A stretch of DNA of 64,000 nucleotides from NCBI RefSeq assembly GCF_001940455.1, contig NZ_MKQR01000017.1, forward strand, positions 318,782-382,781, read 5' to 3'. Made by a program: the position numbers and the translations under genes. The DNA comes from Actinokineospora bangkokensis (GTDB taxonomy: Bacteria > Actinomycetota > Actinomycetes > Mycobacteriales > Pseudonocardiaceae). Below, piece after piece: positions 16,309 through 24,723 of the stretch. The notes under the pieces are model-generated. The model did no database searches and was not told the origin of the DNA. It saw only the letters and a list, made by a program, of their open reading frames with translations. The first letter of the stretch is position 1. Each line of letters opens with the position of its first letter.

Positions 16309-16340
16309 GCGCCGGGGGCGGGCCCACCCGCCCCCGGCGC
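16309..16340. terminator. Bidirectional hairpin between convergent genes
   Basis: GCGCCGGGGGCGGG (16309-16322) pairs perfectly with 16327-16340 around the 4-nt loop CCCA. It fills the 42-nt gap between the peptidase stop and the stop of the opposing small gene. Confidence 0.8.
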
Positions 16341-16345
16341 CCCGC

Positions 16346-16798
16346 TCAGGAAGCGAGGTAGCGGAACAGCAGCCGCAGGTCGTCCTCCACCGCGTTCAGC
16401 AGCTTGGCGTCGTTGATCACGCTCTTGCCGGGGTAGTGGTCCTTGCCGTTGGTCTGCTTGCCCTCGCGGGAGAGCAGCGTGCTCGTGGTCCGGTAGGTGC
16501 CGTCGTCGGCGACCTCGAAGAACAGGTGGTTGGCCACCGCGCGGGTCACCGTGAAGTGGCACAGGTGCCACTCGTCGCTCTTGGGGTTCTTGGTGAGCGG
16601 CTTGGTGATGGTGAGGTGCGCGTCGTACTCGGTGCCGTCCAGGGTGAGCTCGATGCCCTCCAGGTACAGCCACCCCCCGTCGGACTTGCGGTCGTAGTCG
16701 ACCTTCGGGGTGGGCACGGACAGCACGCGCAGGTTCACCGGCGGGGGCACGGCGTCGATCGCCTCCCAGAGCTCGATCGTCCTGCTGACAGAAGGCAT
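16346..16798 (-). CDS. Conserved-looking 150-residue protein of unknown function
   Basis: I do not recognise this protein. It has no signal peptide or membrane segment and is unusually Lys-rich and polar for this genome (YDRKSDGGWLYLEGIELTLDGTEYDAHLTITKPLTKNPKSDEWHLCHFTV), ending in a helical LLNAVEDDLRLLFRYLAS. Alternating beta-strand-like segments suggest a small beta-rich fold. ATG at 16798 has GAGAGG upstream; a longer frame from 16843 lacks a good SD. It lies beside, and reads with, a Ser/Thr kinase gene 120 nt upstream whose C-terminal part is also unassigned. Confidence 0.75.
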   Translation of the reverse strand: MPSVSRTIELWEAIDAVPPPVNLRVLSVPTPKVDYDRKSDGGWLYLEGIELTLDGTEYDAHLTITKPLTKNPKSDEWHLCHFTVTRAVANHLFFEVADDGTYRTTSTLLSREGKQTNGKDHYPGKSVINDAKLLNAVEDDLRLLFRYLAS

Positions 16799-16918
16799 CG
16801 GGATCCCACCTCTCGTCGGGCCCTCCCGTGGAGGGCCGCACACCGAGGTGGTCGGCGGTGCCCGCTCCGGCGTTATACCCCCGGCGGTTATCCGACCTGG
16901 TGCGCGCGGTTCGGCGCG

Positions 16919-18628
16919 TCAGCTGTCGCGGGGGTAGAGCTTGAGGACCTCGCCCTTGAGGGTGGCCTCCAGGTAGGCACCGCCGTAGTCGTCGCTGAGG
17001 TAGAGGCGCAGGGACGGGGTGTCGTCGATGATGTCGCAGGACACGATGAAGTAGCGGAGGGTGGGCTTGGGCACGCCGAGTTCCTTGGCGGCCCGGTCCC
17101 ACAGGGCGGGCAGGGCGTCCCAGTTGACGTCGTTGAGGTCGAGGACGGCGCGGTCGGGGTCGACGCGGTCGGGGCCCTCCCGGGTGGCGGTCCCGTCGCG
17201 GTACTCGAAGTCGTCGAAGCCGTTCTTGACCGCGGGGGTGGGGGCGGACGCGGAGGCGTGGTCGTCGTAGACGGTCATCTCCGCGACCTTCGTGCCGCCG
17301 ATGACCCCGGTGAGGGCGCCGACCACCTGCCGCGCCCCGGCGGGGCTGAGCAGGTCGTCGGTCGCGGCGGCAGCGGTGGTGGCGGGCGGGGCGGCCGTGG
17401 TCGTCGGCGCGGGCGTGGCACCGCCCGCGGTCCCGGGGTCGACCGGGGCGCCCACCCGCTGCGTGGTGGCACCCGTGCTCGGCGCGCCCGCGCGGGTGCC
17501 CGCCGGGTCGTCGTCGCCCAGGCCGCGGACGACGAGGCCGACCGCCAGCACGGCGGCCAGCGAGACCACGGCCACCACCGCGGCGATCGCGCGCCTGCGC
17601 CCCGGCGGCGTCACCGGCCGCGACGCCTGCCCGGGTCGCGCCCACTGGGTCGTGCCGGGGCCCGGGCTCGGGAACCCGGTGTGCGGCGTCGGGAACCCGG
17701 GGTGCGGCGGGGCGGGGAAACCCGCGGGGGTGGGCGGGCCCAGCGGGGCCGCGAACCCGGCCGGGGTGGGCGGGCCGAAGGGGGCGCCGCCGTGCTCGAC
17801 GGCGGCGAGCATCCGGTCGAAGGCCTCCCCGGTGGGCCGCGCCGCCGGGTCGGGCACCAGGACCGCGGCCAGCGCGGGGCCCAGCGGCCCGGCGCGCCGC
17901 GCGGGCGGCACCGGTTCGGTCATCACCGCGGCGAGGGTGGCCATGGTGGTCGCGCGGCGCAGCGGGTGGTGGCCCTCGACGGCGACGTAGAGCAACATCG
18001 CCAGCGACCACAGGTCCGAGGCGGTGCGCGTCTCGTCCCCGCGCAGCCGCTCCGGCGCGATGTACTCCGGCGAGCCGATGACCTCGCCGGTGGCGGTGAG
18101 CTGGCCGGAGTCGTGCAGGGCGGCGATGCCGAAGTCGGTGAGCACCGCGCTGCCGTCGGTGCGCAGCAGCACGTTGCCCGGCTTGACGTCGCGGTGCATC
18201 ACCCCGGCGGCGTGCGCGGCCCGCAGCGCCGCGAGCACGTCGCGGCCGATCCCGGCCGCCTCCGCCGGGGTCAGCACGCCCTCGCGCAGCCTGCCCTCCA
18301 GCGAGGTGCCGCGGACGAACTCCATGACGATCCACGGGTACGGCGAGTCGTCGGACTCGATGATCTGGTAGATCGAGACGACGTTGGGGTGCTGCAACCG
18401 GGCCAGCGCGCGCGACTCGCGCAGCACCCGCTCCCGCTGCTGGGCGGCCAGCGCCGGGTCGTGCTCGTGGAGCGCGGCGTCGACCGGCCGCACCTCCTTG
18501 ATGGCGACCTCGCGCTGGAGGCCGACGTCCACGGCCCGCCACACGGTCCCCATGCCACCGCTGCCCAGCGGCGCCAACAGCTCGAACCGGCCACCCACCA
18601 CGCGCCCGGTCTGCTCTCCCTCAGACAC
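16919..18628 (-). CDS. Membrane Ser/Thr protein kinase (PknB-like) with extracellular C-terminal domain
   Basis: The 569-residue protein has an N-terminal Hanks-type kinase domain (about 14-270): GSGGMGTVWRA (P-loop), VAIKEV (Lys), HRDVKPGN (catalytic Asp), DFG and GSPEYIAPE. A Pro/Gly-rich linker with repeated PTPAGF units follows, then one membrane helix (AIAAVVAVVSLAAVLAVGLVV, near 350) and a Thr/Ala-rich stretch. The extracellular domain of about 150 residues does not resemble PASTA repeats; it contains TLRYFIVSCDIIDDTPSLRLYLSDDYGGAYLEATL. GTG at 18628 is the start. It is divergent from an amino-acid permease gene; no phosphatase gene is adjacent. Confidence 0.92.
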   Translation of the reverse strand: MSEGEQTGRVVGGRFELLAPLGSGGMGTVWRAVDVGLQREVAIKEVRPVDAALHEHDPALAAQQRERVLRESRALARLQHPNVVSIYQIIESDDSPYPWIVMEFVRGTSLEGRLREGVLTPAEAAGIGRDVLAALRAAHAAGVMHRDVKPGNVLLRTDGSAVLTDFGIAALHDSGQLTATGEVIGSPEYIAPERLRGDETRTASDLWSLAMLLYVAVEGHHPLRRATTMATLAAVMTEPVPPARRAGPLGPALAAVLVPDPAARPTGEAFDRMLAAVEHGGAPFGPPTPAGFAAPLGPPTPAGFPAPPHPGFPTPHTGFPSPGPGTTQWARPGQASRPVTPPGRRRAIAAVVAVVSLAAVLAVGLVVRGLGDDDPAGTRAGAPSTGATTQRVGAPVDPGTAGGATPAPTTTAAPPATTAAAATDDLLSPAGARQVVGALTGVIGGTKVAEMTVYDDHASASAPTPAVKNGFDDFEYRDGTATREGPDRVDPDRAVLDLNDVNWDALPALWDRAAKELGVPKPTLRYFIVSCDIIDDTPSLRLYLSDDYGGAYLEATLKGEVLKLYPRDS

Positions 18629-18760
18629 CGCGCCACGCTAGCAACCACCCCCACCGCCCCGGCCCCCGACAGCCACCTCTTCGCACAGGTGAACCGCCCC
18701 GGTCGCCTATCGTGCGCGGCAGGGACCCGCGGCGGGCGGGGCGGCAGGGGGAGGTGGGGT

Positions 18761-20011
18761 GTGCCCGGACCCGAGCTGCGCCGTCGCCTGAGCACGTCCG
18801 ACGCGGTGGTCATCGGCCTCGGGGCGATGGTCGGGGCGGGGGTGTTCACCGCGTTCGCCCCCGCGGCCCGCGCCGCCGGTGCGGCCCTGCTGCTGGGGCT
18901 GGCCGTCGCCGCCGTGGTCGCCTACTGCAACGCGGTGGCCTCCGCGCAGTTGGCGGCGGTGTACCCGACCTCCGGCGGCACCTACGCCTACGGCCGCGAA
19001 CGGCTCGGCGACTGGTGGGGCTTCACCGCCGGGTGGGGCTTCGTGGTGGGCAAGTCGGCGTCCTGCGCGGCGATGGCCCTGACCTTCGCCACCTACGCCG
19101 TGCCGGGTCCGCCCTGGGCGCAGCGGGTGGTGGCGGTGGCGGCTGTCCTCGGGGTGGCCGCGCTCAACCTGCGCGGTGTCACCCGGACGGTCGCGATGAC
19201 CCGGGTCCTGGTCTGCACCAGCCTCGCCGCCCTGGCCGCGGTGGTCGTCGGCGTCCTCGCGGGCGGCCGGGCGGACCCGGCGAACCTGACCGACTGGGCG
19301 GGCGCGAGCCCGCTGGGCGTGCTGCAGGCGGCGGGCCTGCTGTTCTTCGCCTTCGCGGGCTACGCGCGGGTCGCCACCCTGGGCGAGGAGGTGCGCGACC
19401 CCCGGCGCACCATCCCCCGCGCCATCCCGATCGCCCTGCTGATCACCGTGGCGGTCTACCTGGTGGTGGGCGTGGTGGCCCTGCTGGTGCTCGGCCCGCA
19501 GCGCCTGGCCTCCGCCGCGGCCCCCCTGACCGCCGCGGTCGAGGCAGGCGGCGTCGGCGGCTTGGCCCCGGTGGTGCGGGTGGGCGCGGCGCTGGCGTCG
19601 CTGGGCGCGCTGCTGGCCCTGGTCGCGGGCATCGGCCGCACCGCCATGGCCATGGCCCGCCACCGCGACCTGCCCGCCCCCCTGGCCGCCGTCCACCCCA
19701 CCCGCCACGTCCCGCACCGCGCGGAGGTGGCGGTCGCGCTGCTCGTGGCGCTGGCGGTGTCCCTGGTGGACCTGCGCGGCGCCATCGGCTTCTCCTCCTT
19801 CGGCGTCCTGGTCTACTACGCCATCGCCAACGCGGCGGCGTTCACCCTGCCCCGCGAGCAGCGCCGCTGGCCGCGCTGGCTGTCGGTCCTGGGGCTGGTC
19901 GGCTGCGCGGCCCTGGTGGTGACCCTGCCCTGGCAGTCCGTGCTGGCGGGCGCGGCGGTGTTCGCCGTGGGCCTGCTGGGCCGGGCGGTCGTGCGCCGCG
20001 GGCGGGGGTGA
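18761..20011 (+). CDS. APC-family amino-acid permease
   Basis: This 416-residue integral membrane protein opens with the APC signature LSTSDAVVIGLGAMVGAGVFTAFAPAARAAG, has YPTSGGTYAYGRERLGDWWGFTAGWGFVVGK in the second and third helices, and FFAFAGYARVATLGEEVRDPRRTIPRAIPIAL in the middle loop. About 11-12 hydrophobic segments are visible. It would import an amino acid or amine by proton or cation coupling. GTG at 18761 follows GGGGGAGG. It is divergent from the kinase gene by 132 nt and ends only 7 nt from the convergent MFS gene, leaving no room for a separate terminator. Confidence 0.88.
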   Translation: MPGPELRRRLSTSDAVVIGLGAMVGAGVFTAFAPAARAAGAALLLGLAVAAVVAYCNAVASAQLAAVYPTSGGTYAYGRERLGDWWGFTAGWGFVVGKSASCAAMALTFATYAVPGPPWAQRVVAVAAVLGVAALNLRGVTRTVAMTRVLVCTSLAALAAVVVGVLAGGRADPANLTDWAGASPLGVLQAAGLLFFAFAGYARVATLGEEVRDPRRTIPRAIPIALLITVAVYLVVGVVALLVLGPQRLASAAAPLTAAVEAGGVGGLAPVVRVGAALASLGALLALVAGIGRTAMAMARHRDLPAPLAAVHPTRHVPHRAEVAVALLVALAVSLVDLRGAIGFSSFGVLVYYAIANAAAFTLPREQRRWPRWLSVLGLVGCAALVVTLPWQSVLAGAAVFAVGLLGRAVVRRGRG

Positions 20012-20018
20012 TCGGGGA

Positions 20019-21467
20019 TCACGCCGCCCGCGCGCGGACCACGCCGAAGGCGACCAGGGCGGCCGCGGCGAGGGTCAGGACCACGCCGGAGAGCACGGCG
20101 GCCTGGTGGAACTCGGCGGCTTGGCCTGCGGTCCAGTGGGCGGCGGTGATGGAGCCGGTGAACAGGGCGGCGAGGGTGGTGCCGGTGACGGCGACGCCCG
20201 CGGCGGAGGTGACCTCGGTGGCGGTGTCGGTGAGCGCGGCGCCGATGGTGGTGCGGTTGTCGGGCAGGCCGCGCAGGACGTTGACGGCGGCGACGGCGCC
20301 GACGACCCGCATGCCCGCGGCGACCAGGGCCAGGGCGACGGCGACCCACGGGTAGCCCAGGCCGCCGAGCAGGGTGTAGACGGCCAGGCCGAGCACCACC
20401 GAGGACGCGCTCAGCCAGGCGGCGCGGCCGAGGCCGAGCCTGCGGACGACCGGGCCGACCAGGGCGCCGCCCGCGATGAGGACCACGACCTGCGGCAGCA
20501 GGCCGAGGGCGGCGCGGGTGGGCGACCAGCCCCAGGCCAGTTGCAGGTGCAGGGTCACCAGGTAGCCCAGCCCGGCGGTGGCCAGCGCGGCCGCGGCCTT
20601 GTAGACCAGACCGCTGGCGACCAGCGGCCGGGCGACCAGGCGCAGGTCGAGCAGGGGGTGGCGGGCGGTGCGCTGGCGCCGGGTGAACAGGGCCGCGCTC
20701 GCGGCGGCGCCCGCGGTGGCCGCCCACGGGGTCCAGGAGCCCGCGCCAGCCTCGACGAACAGGGTGGGGGCGGTGAGGGCGAGCACCACGGTGAGCGTGC
20801 CGAGGACGGCGCCGGGCACGTCGACGGGGTCGCGGTGCAGGTCGGCCGGGTCGTCGGCGGCGATGCCCGACCGCACGCCGAGGACGGCCAGGGCGGCGAT
20901 GGGGACGTTGGCCAGCAGCAGCACCTGCCACGGGGCGACGGCGAGCACGGCGCCGCCGAGGGTCGGGCCGACGGCGAGCCCGACCAGGCCGACGGTGGAG
21001 ATCAGCGTCGTGGCGCGCACGCGCAGGTCGTCGTCGGCGAACAGGCGGAAGGCCAGCGCCATCGAGCCGGGGGTGGTCATCGCCGCGGCGACGCCGGTGG
21101 CGGCCCGCACGGCGATCAACCCGCCCGCGGTGGTGACGAAGGCGGTGGCCAGGCTGGCGGCGCCGAGCAGCACCAGCCCGACGAGCATCACCCGCCGCCT
21201 GCCGAACCGGTCGGCCACGGCGCCGAAGGCGAGCATCAGCCCGCCGAAGACGACCGCGTAGGCGCTGGTGACCCACTGCAGGGCGGTGGTGGAGGTGTGC
21301 AGGTCGCGCCCGATGGTGGGCAGGGCGACGGTGAGGATCGAATTGTCGAGCATCTCGAACAGGAAGACGGCGGACAGCCCCGCCAGCGCCACCCACGCCG
21401 CGCGCAGCGTCTGCGGGCGGGCGGGTCCAGGCGGTTCTACGGGCTGTTCGTGCAGGTGAGCGGTCAT
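20019..21467 (-). CDS. MFS drug exporter, 14-TMS DHA2 (EmrB/QacA) type
   Basis: The 482-residue protein has about 14 hydrophobic segments and the DHA2 signatures: FLFEMLDNSILTVALPTIGRDL in helix 1 (motif D region), WVTSAYAVVFGGLMLAFGAVADRFGRRRVMLVG (motif A) and GLAVGPTLGGAV (motif C). It would expel lipophilic drugs or an antibiotic by proton antiport. The ATG at 21467 is shared with a 116-nt divergent spacer that carries three GAACA-n-TGTTC operators, so the TetR encoded next door almost certainly represses it. The specific drug cannot be named from sequence. Confidence 0.9.
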   Translation of the reverse strand: MTAHLHEQPVEPPGPARPQTLRAAWVALAGLSAVFLFEMLDNSILTVALPTIGRDLHTSTTALQWVTSAYAVVFGGLMLAFGAVADRFGRRRVMLVGLVLLGAASLATAFVTTAGGLIAVRAATGVAAAMTTPGSMALAFRLFADDDLRVRATTLISTVGLVGLAVGPTLGGAVLAVAPWQVLLLANVPIAALAVLGVRSGIAADDPADLHRDPVDVPGAVLGTLTVVLALTAPTLFVEAGAGSWTPWAATAGAAASAALFTRRQRTARHPLLDLRLVARPLVASGLVYKAAAALATAGLGYLVTLHLQLAWGWSPTRAALGLLPQVVVLIAGGALVGPVVRRLGLGRAAWLSASSVVLGLAVYTLLGGLGYPWVAVALALVAAGMRVVGAVAAVNVLRGLPDNRTTIGAALTDTATEVTSAAGVAVTGTTLAALFTGSITAAHWTAGQAAEFHQAAVLSGVVLTLAAAALVAFGVVRARAA

Positions 21468-21490
21468 GGGACGCCTCTCGGATCGGTGAC

Positions 21491-21519
21491 GAACACCGTT
21501 CTACTCCGGAACAGTGTTC
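21491..21519. promoter_or_regulatory. TetR operator pair (GAACA-n-TGTTC) for the exporter
   Basis: GAACACCGTTC (21491-21501, one mismatch) and GAACAGTGTTC (21509-21519, perfect) are 18 bp apart and together form a larger palindrome of ACGAACAC...GTGTTCGT. They lie just upstream of the exporter start at 21467. Confidence 0.7.
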
Positions 21520-21551
21520 GTGACAAGACGAGCGCTGTTCAAAGTGGTTCG

Positions 21552-21577
21552 GAACACTGTTCGCGAGCGGCTAGACT
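21552..21577 (+). promoter_or_regulatory. TetR autoregulatory operator and leaderless promoter
   Basis: A third perfect operator GAACACTGTTC (21552-21562) sits just upstream of TAGACT (21572-21577), a -10 box 6 nt before the ATG at 21584. A transcript from it would be leaderless. Binding would block the repressor's own promoter. Confidence 0.6.
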
Positions 21578-21583
21578 GCGCCC

Positions 21584-22321
21584 ATGTCACCGACCCCGCA
21601 GCAGCGCCGGGCCGCACGCCACCAGCTCGCCACGGGCCCGGTCGCCACCCGGCGCGGCCCCGCGGGCGCGCGCAAGAAGCCGATCACGGTGGACCTGATC
21701 GTCGACACCGCGTTCGCGATCGTGGCCGCCGAGGGCTACGACGCGCTCACCATGCGCAGGCTCGCCACCACCCTGGAGACCGGCCCGTCCTCGCTCTACG
21801 CGCACGTGGTGAACAAGGAGGACCTGGACGAGCTGCTGATCGGCAGGCTGTGCGCGCGGGTCGCCCTGCCCGAGCCCGACCCCGCCACCTGGCGCGACCA
21901 GCTGGTCGACGTGTGCACCCAGCTGCGCGAGCAGTACCTGCGCTACCCGGGCATCTCCCAGGCCGCCTTCGCCGCCGCCCCCACCAACCTCGACACCCTC
22001 CGCCTGGCCGAGGGCCTGCTGGGCATCCTGCTGGCGGGCGGCGTGCCCCCGCAGACCGCGGCGTGGGCGATCGACGCCCTGGTGCTCTACGTCAACGCCC
22101 ACACCCTGGAGGTCTCCCTCGCCCGCCGCCGCCCCGCCCGCGACGACGACACCTGGGTGGTCAGCCGCGACGAGGTCCTGCGCCGCTTCGCCGCGCTCCC
22201 GGAGACCTACCCGCACACCAAGCGGCACGCCGACGAGCTGACCACGGGCACCCCCGAGGACCGCTTCGCCTTCACCGTGCGCCTCATGGTCGACGGCCTG
22301 GTCGGCTCGGCGCAGGGGTGA
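21584..22321 (+). CDS. TetR-family repressor (TetR class, C-terminal TetR_C domain)
   Basis: The 245-residue protein has a basic N-terminal extension, then the HTH: KKPITVDLIVDTAFAIVAAEGYDALTMRRLATTLETGPSSLYAHVVNKEDL. The rest is helical and matches the ligand-binding domain of TetR-type regulators of drug exporters (LLIGRLCARVALPEPDPATWRDQLVDVC). It is divergent from the MFS exporter gene; the three GAACA-n-TGTTC sites in the spacer are its likely operators. The inducer is probably an exporter substrate. Confidence 0.9.
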   Translation: MSPTPQQRRAARHQLATGPVATRRGPAGARKKPITVDLIVDTAFAIVAAEGYDALTMRRLATTLETGPSSLYAHVVNKEDLDELLIGRLCARVALPEPDPATWRDQLVDVCTQLREQYLRYPGISQAAFAAAPTNLDTLRLAEGLLGILLAGGVPPQTAAWAIDALVLYVNAHTLEVSLARRRPARDDDTWVVSRDEVLRRFAALPETYPHTKRHADELTTGTPEDRFAFTVRLMVDGLVGSAQG

Positions 22322-22352
22322 CGACGCTTGTCCACCCGGGACAGGCGGACCG

Positions 22353-22398
22353 CCGCTGGGCGTTGGGGCGCAACGCGTTGCGCCGGTCGGCCCAGCGG
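22353..22398 (+). terminator. Nested palindrome downstream of the TetR gene
   Basis: CCGCTGGGC (22353-22361) pairs with 22390-22398, enclosing the perfect 18-bp palindrome GGCGCAACGCGTTGCGCC (22367-22384). Position after the TetR stop at 22321 fits a terminator. Confidence 0.6.
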
Positions 22399-22499
22399 GG
22401 CGGCGGCAGAGCGGCCGCTCCTCGCCGCGCGCCGTGTGATCGTCCGGCGCCGGGGGTAGGTGGAGGGCACTCGTGTCCCACGGAGGAAGGCGGCGCGCA

Positions 22500-22652
22500 A
22501 TGCCTCGCGTGCAGCAGCACCGGCGCAGGCTGCCGGGGAGTTGGTTCCGGACCACCAGCGTGCGGAGCCACTACCGGAAGTCCCCTGCCCTGATCCCGAC
22601 CATCATCGCGGTGGTCCTCGCCCTGGTCCTCCTGGCGGTCCTGATCTTCTAG
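22500..22652 (+). CDS. 50-residue single-pass membrane peptide, basic N-terminus
   Basis: This short frame starts with ATG at 22500, preceded by GGAGGAAGG at 13-nt spacing. It encodes a basic N-terminal half (MPRVQQHRRRLPGSW, SHYRKSP) followed by a clean hydrophobic helix of about 20 residues (LIPTIIAVVLALVLLAVLIF) that ends at the stop. The charge pattern places the N-terminus inside. The TAG at 22650-22652 overlaps the stop of the convergent MerR gene. I cannot assign a function; similar short hydrophobic proteins are common in actinomycetes. Confidence 0.6.
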   Translation: MPRVQQHRRRLPGSWFRTTSVRSHYRKSPALIPTIIAVVLALVLLAVLIF

Positions 22653-23416
22653 CGGGCCGGGTTCTCGGGCGGACGGCGTCGGGCGGGGGTGCGGGCTGGG
22701 ACCGCGCCCCCGCCCGACGCCTGCCCGGACCGCTCCAGCAGGGCGAGGTAGTCGTCGAGCCGGGCCGCGCCGGTAAGCAGCGCGCGGCCTCGGGCCAGGA
22801 GGCGGGCCTGCCACGCGTCGAGGAAGGCGGCCAAGTCCCCCGCGCCACCGGCGGCCCGCAAGGATTCCACGAAACGGGCCACCTGGGGCAGCGGGTGGTG
22901 GCCGCGGCGGAGCTGCCGGGCCACTTCGGCATCGCGCACGGACTCCGGCCCGTAGACCCGGTGACCGGTGGCGCGGTCGCGCTCGGGGCGCAGGATGCCC
23001 GCCGCCTCCCACGTGCGCAAGGTCGCCGGGTGCAGGCCGAGCCGCCGCGCGAGTTCGCCCACCGACAACGGCGGAGAAGCGGTGGCGGCGGGCGTGCCCG
23101 ACAGGTCGTCCAGGGCGGCTGCCACCTCCGAGCGGGTGCGGCGCTCGGCGGTGAGGGCGGCGTGGGCCGAGTCGATGAGCCGGTAGGCGGCGTCGAGGTC
23201 ACCCCGGTGGGTCGCGCGCAGGATCTCCACCGCCTGCTGGTGGCCGTGGCCGGGGCGCAGCGCGAGGAACGCGCGGAGAGCCTGGGCGTGCAGGGGCGTG
23301 TAGTGCCGGTACCCGGAGCCGGTGCGCTCGGCGGGCGGCAGCGCGCCCGCGTCCTCGTAGTTGCGCACGGCCTGGGCGGACAGGCCGTGCTCCCGCGCGA
23401 GGTCGACCGGCCGCAC
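22649..23416 (-). CDS. MerR-family regulator with two HTH domains (TioE-like)
   Basis: The 255-residue protein has two MerR-type winged helices: VRPVDLAREHGLSAQAVRNYEDAGALPPAERTGSGYRHY at the N-terminus, and LSVGELARRLGLHPATLRTWEAAGILRPERDRATGHRVYGPESV near 125-170. Double-HTH architecture is known from the TioE-like group. I chose GTG at 23416 because AAAGGGGG lies just upstream; an in-frame GTG at 23443 lacks an SD. It is divergent from the erythromycin-esterase-like gene (110-bp spacer) and is its likely regulator. Confidence 0.82.
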   Translation of the reverse strand: MRPVDLAREHGLSAQAVRNYEDAGALPPAERTGSGYRHYTPLHAQALRAFLALRPGHGHQQAVEILRATHRGDLDAAYRLIDSAHAALTAERRTRSEVAAALDDLSGTPAATASPPLSVGELARRLGLHPATLRTWEAAGILRPERDRATGHRVYGPESVRDAEVARQLRRGHHPLPQVARFVESLRAAGGAGDLAAFLDAWQARLLARGRALLTGAARLDDYLALLERSGQASGGGAVPARTPARRRPPENPAR

Positions 23417-23526
23417 GTGAACCCCCTTTGAAGCTTTCGGCACTCAACACCACGGCAACGACGACGAAGTTTCACCCGAGTGTTCAACGATACTGTCAAG
23501 GACCGTTCCGAACGGAAGGGTCCACC

Positions 23527-24720
23527 ATGTCCACCACCCACCCCGTCCCCCTCGACGACCCGGCGAGCCTGGGGCGCGCCCTGGACGACCTGTTGGTCAC
23601 CCGGCCCGCACTGCTCGCCCTCGGGGAGCCGACCCACGGCATCGAGGCGTTCCCCCGGCTGCGCAACGACGTCCTGGCCCATCTCGTCGACCGCGGCTTC
23701 CGCTCGATCGCCCTGGAGACGGACGCCTTCGCCGCCGCCCTCGTCGACGACTACACCGCGGGCGGTAACTACGACGTCGACACCCTGGACGTCGACACCG
23801 TGCTGGCCCAGGGCTTCAGCCACGGGTTCGGCAACGTGCCGGGCAACCGCGAACTCCTCGACTGGCTGCGCGAGCACAACGCGGGCCGTGCCCCCGAGGA
23901 CCGCGTGCGCTTCCACGGCTTCGACGCCCCGCTGGAGAGCTCGGGCGCGCCGAGCCCGCGCACAGCCCTTACCCGCGCCGTCGAGCACCTCCCCGAGGCG
24001 CTGCGCCCACCGTCCACGTGCGACCTCGACGCGCTGCTGGGCGAAGACGAGCCGTGGACGAACCCCGCGGCGATGTACGACCCGACCGCCTCGATCGGCG
24101 GCTCCGAGCGGGTCAGGTCCCTGCACGTCGCCGCCGACGACGTGGTGAGCGCCCTGCGCCGCGCGTCCCCCGCGCTGCGCCAGGCCGACCCCACGGGCTT
24201 CGACCTCGCCGTCGCCCACGCCCGCACGGCCCGGGGCCTGCTGCGCTACCACGCCGCCATGGCCCGCGACACCCCCGACCGCATCGGCACCCTGCTCAGC
24301 CTGCGCGCGGAGATGATGGCCGACAACCTGCTGTCCATCGTCGAGCAAGAGCAGCAGCGCGGCCCCACCCTGGTGTTCGCCCACAACGCGCACCTGAACC
24401 GGGCACTCTCCCGCATCCCCGTGGGTGGGCAGGACGTCAGCTGGGCGAGCGCGGGCGCTCTCGTCGCCCTCACCCTCGGCAGCCGCTACGCCGTCGTCGT
24501 GACCGACTCCAACCCGAACAGCGAACCGGGCACCCTGCAAGGTGAGATGGCCGCGCAGACCCGCACCCGCAGCCTGTTCCAGGGCGGTGCGCTGCCCAGC
24601 GGTGCGGCGGGGAAGCCGATCCTGCCCGGCCACATCCCGCTCACGCCGGACGACCTCGCCGCCGCCGACGCCGTCATCTTCGTCGCGGACACCGACGGCA
24701 CGCGCCACCAGTACTGGTGA
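23527..24720 (+). CDS. Erythromycin-esterase family protein
   Basis: The 397-residue protein carries the family's catalytic signature ALGEPTHGIEAFPRLRNDV (E34, H37), the ALETDAF strand and FVFAHNAHLNR-type segment (LVFAHNAHLNRAL), matching EreA/EreB-like hydrolases. Family members open macrolide lactones, but most actinomycete homologues have unknown substrates, so resistance should not be assumed. ATG at 23527 has GGAAGG upstream. It stands divergent to a TioE-like MerR regulator gene, a pairing that suggests induced expression in response to a small molecule. Confidence 0.85.
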   Translation: MSTTHPVPLDDPASLGRALDDLLVTRPALLALGEPTHGIEAFPRLRNDVLAHLVDRGFRSIALETDAFAAALVDDYTAGGNYDVDTLDVDTVLAQGFSHGFGNVPGNRELLDWLREHNAGRAPEDRVRFHGFDAPLESSGAPSPRTALTRAVEHLPEALRPPSTCDLDALLGEDEPWTNPAAMYDPTASIGGSERVRSLHVAADDVVSALRRASPALRQADPTGFDLAVAHARTARGLLRYHAAMARDTPDRIGTLLSLRAEMMADNLLSIVEQEQQRGPTLVFAHNAHLNRALSRIPVGGQDVSWASAGALVALTLGSRYAVVVTDSNPNSEPGTLQGEMAAQTRTRSLFQGGALPSGAAGKPILPGHIPLTPDDLAAADAVIFVADTDGTRHQYW

Positions 24721-24723
24721 CGG

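Noticed and set aside
22367..22384. GGCGCAACGCGTTGCGCC as a repressor operator
   Set aside because: It is nested in a larger stem downstream of the TetR stop, which fits a terminator better than an operator.
23527..24720. Macrolide resistance gene
   Set aside because: Family membership is clear, but most homologues in actinomycetes do not hydrolyse macrolides and no macrolide cluster is present.
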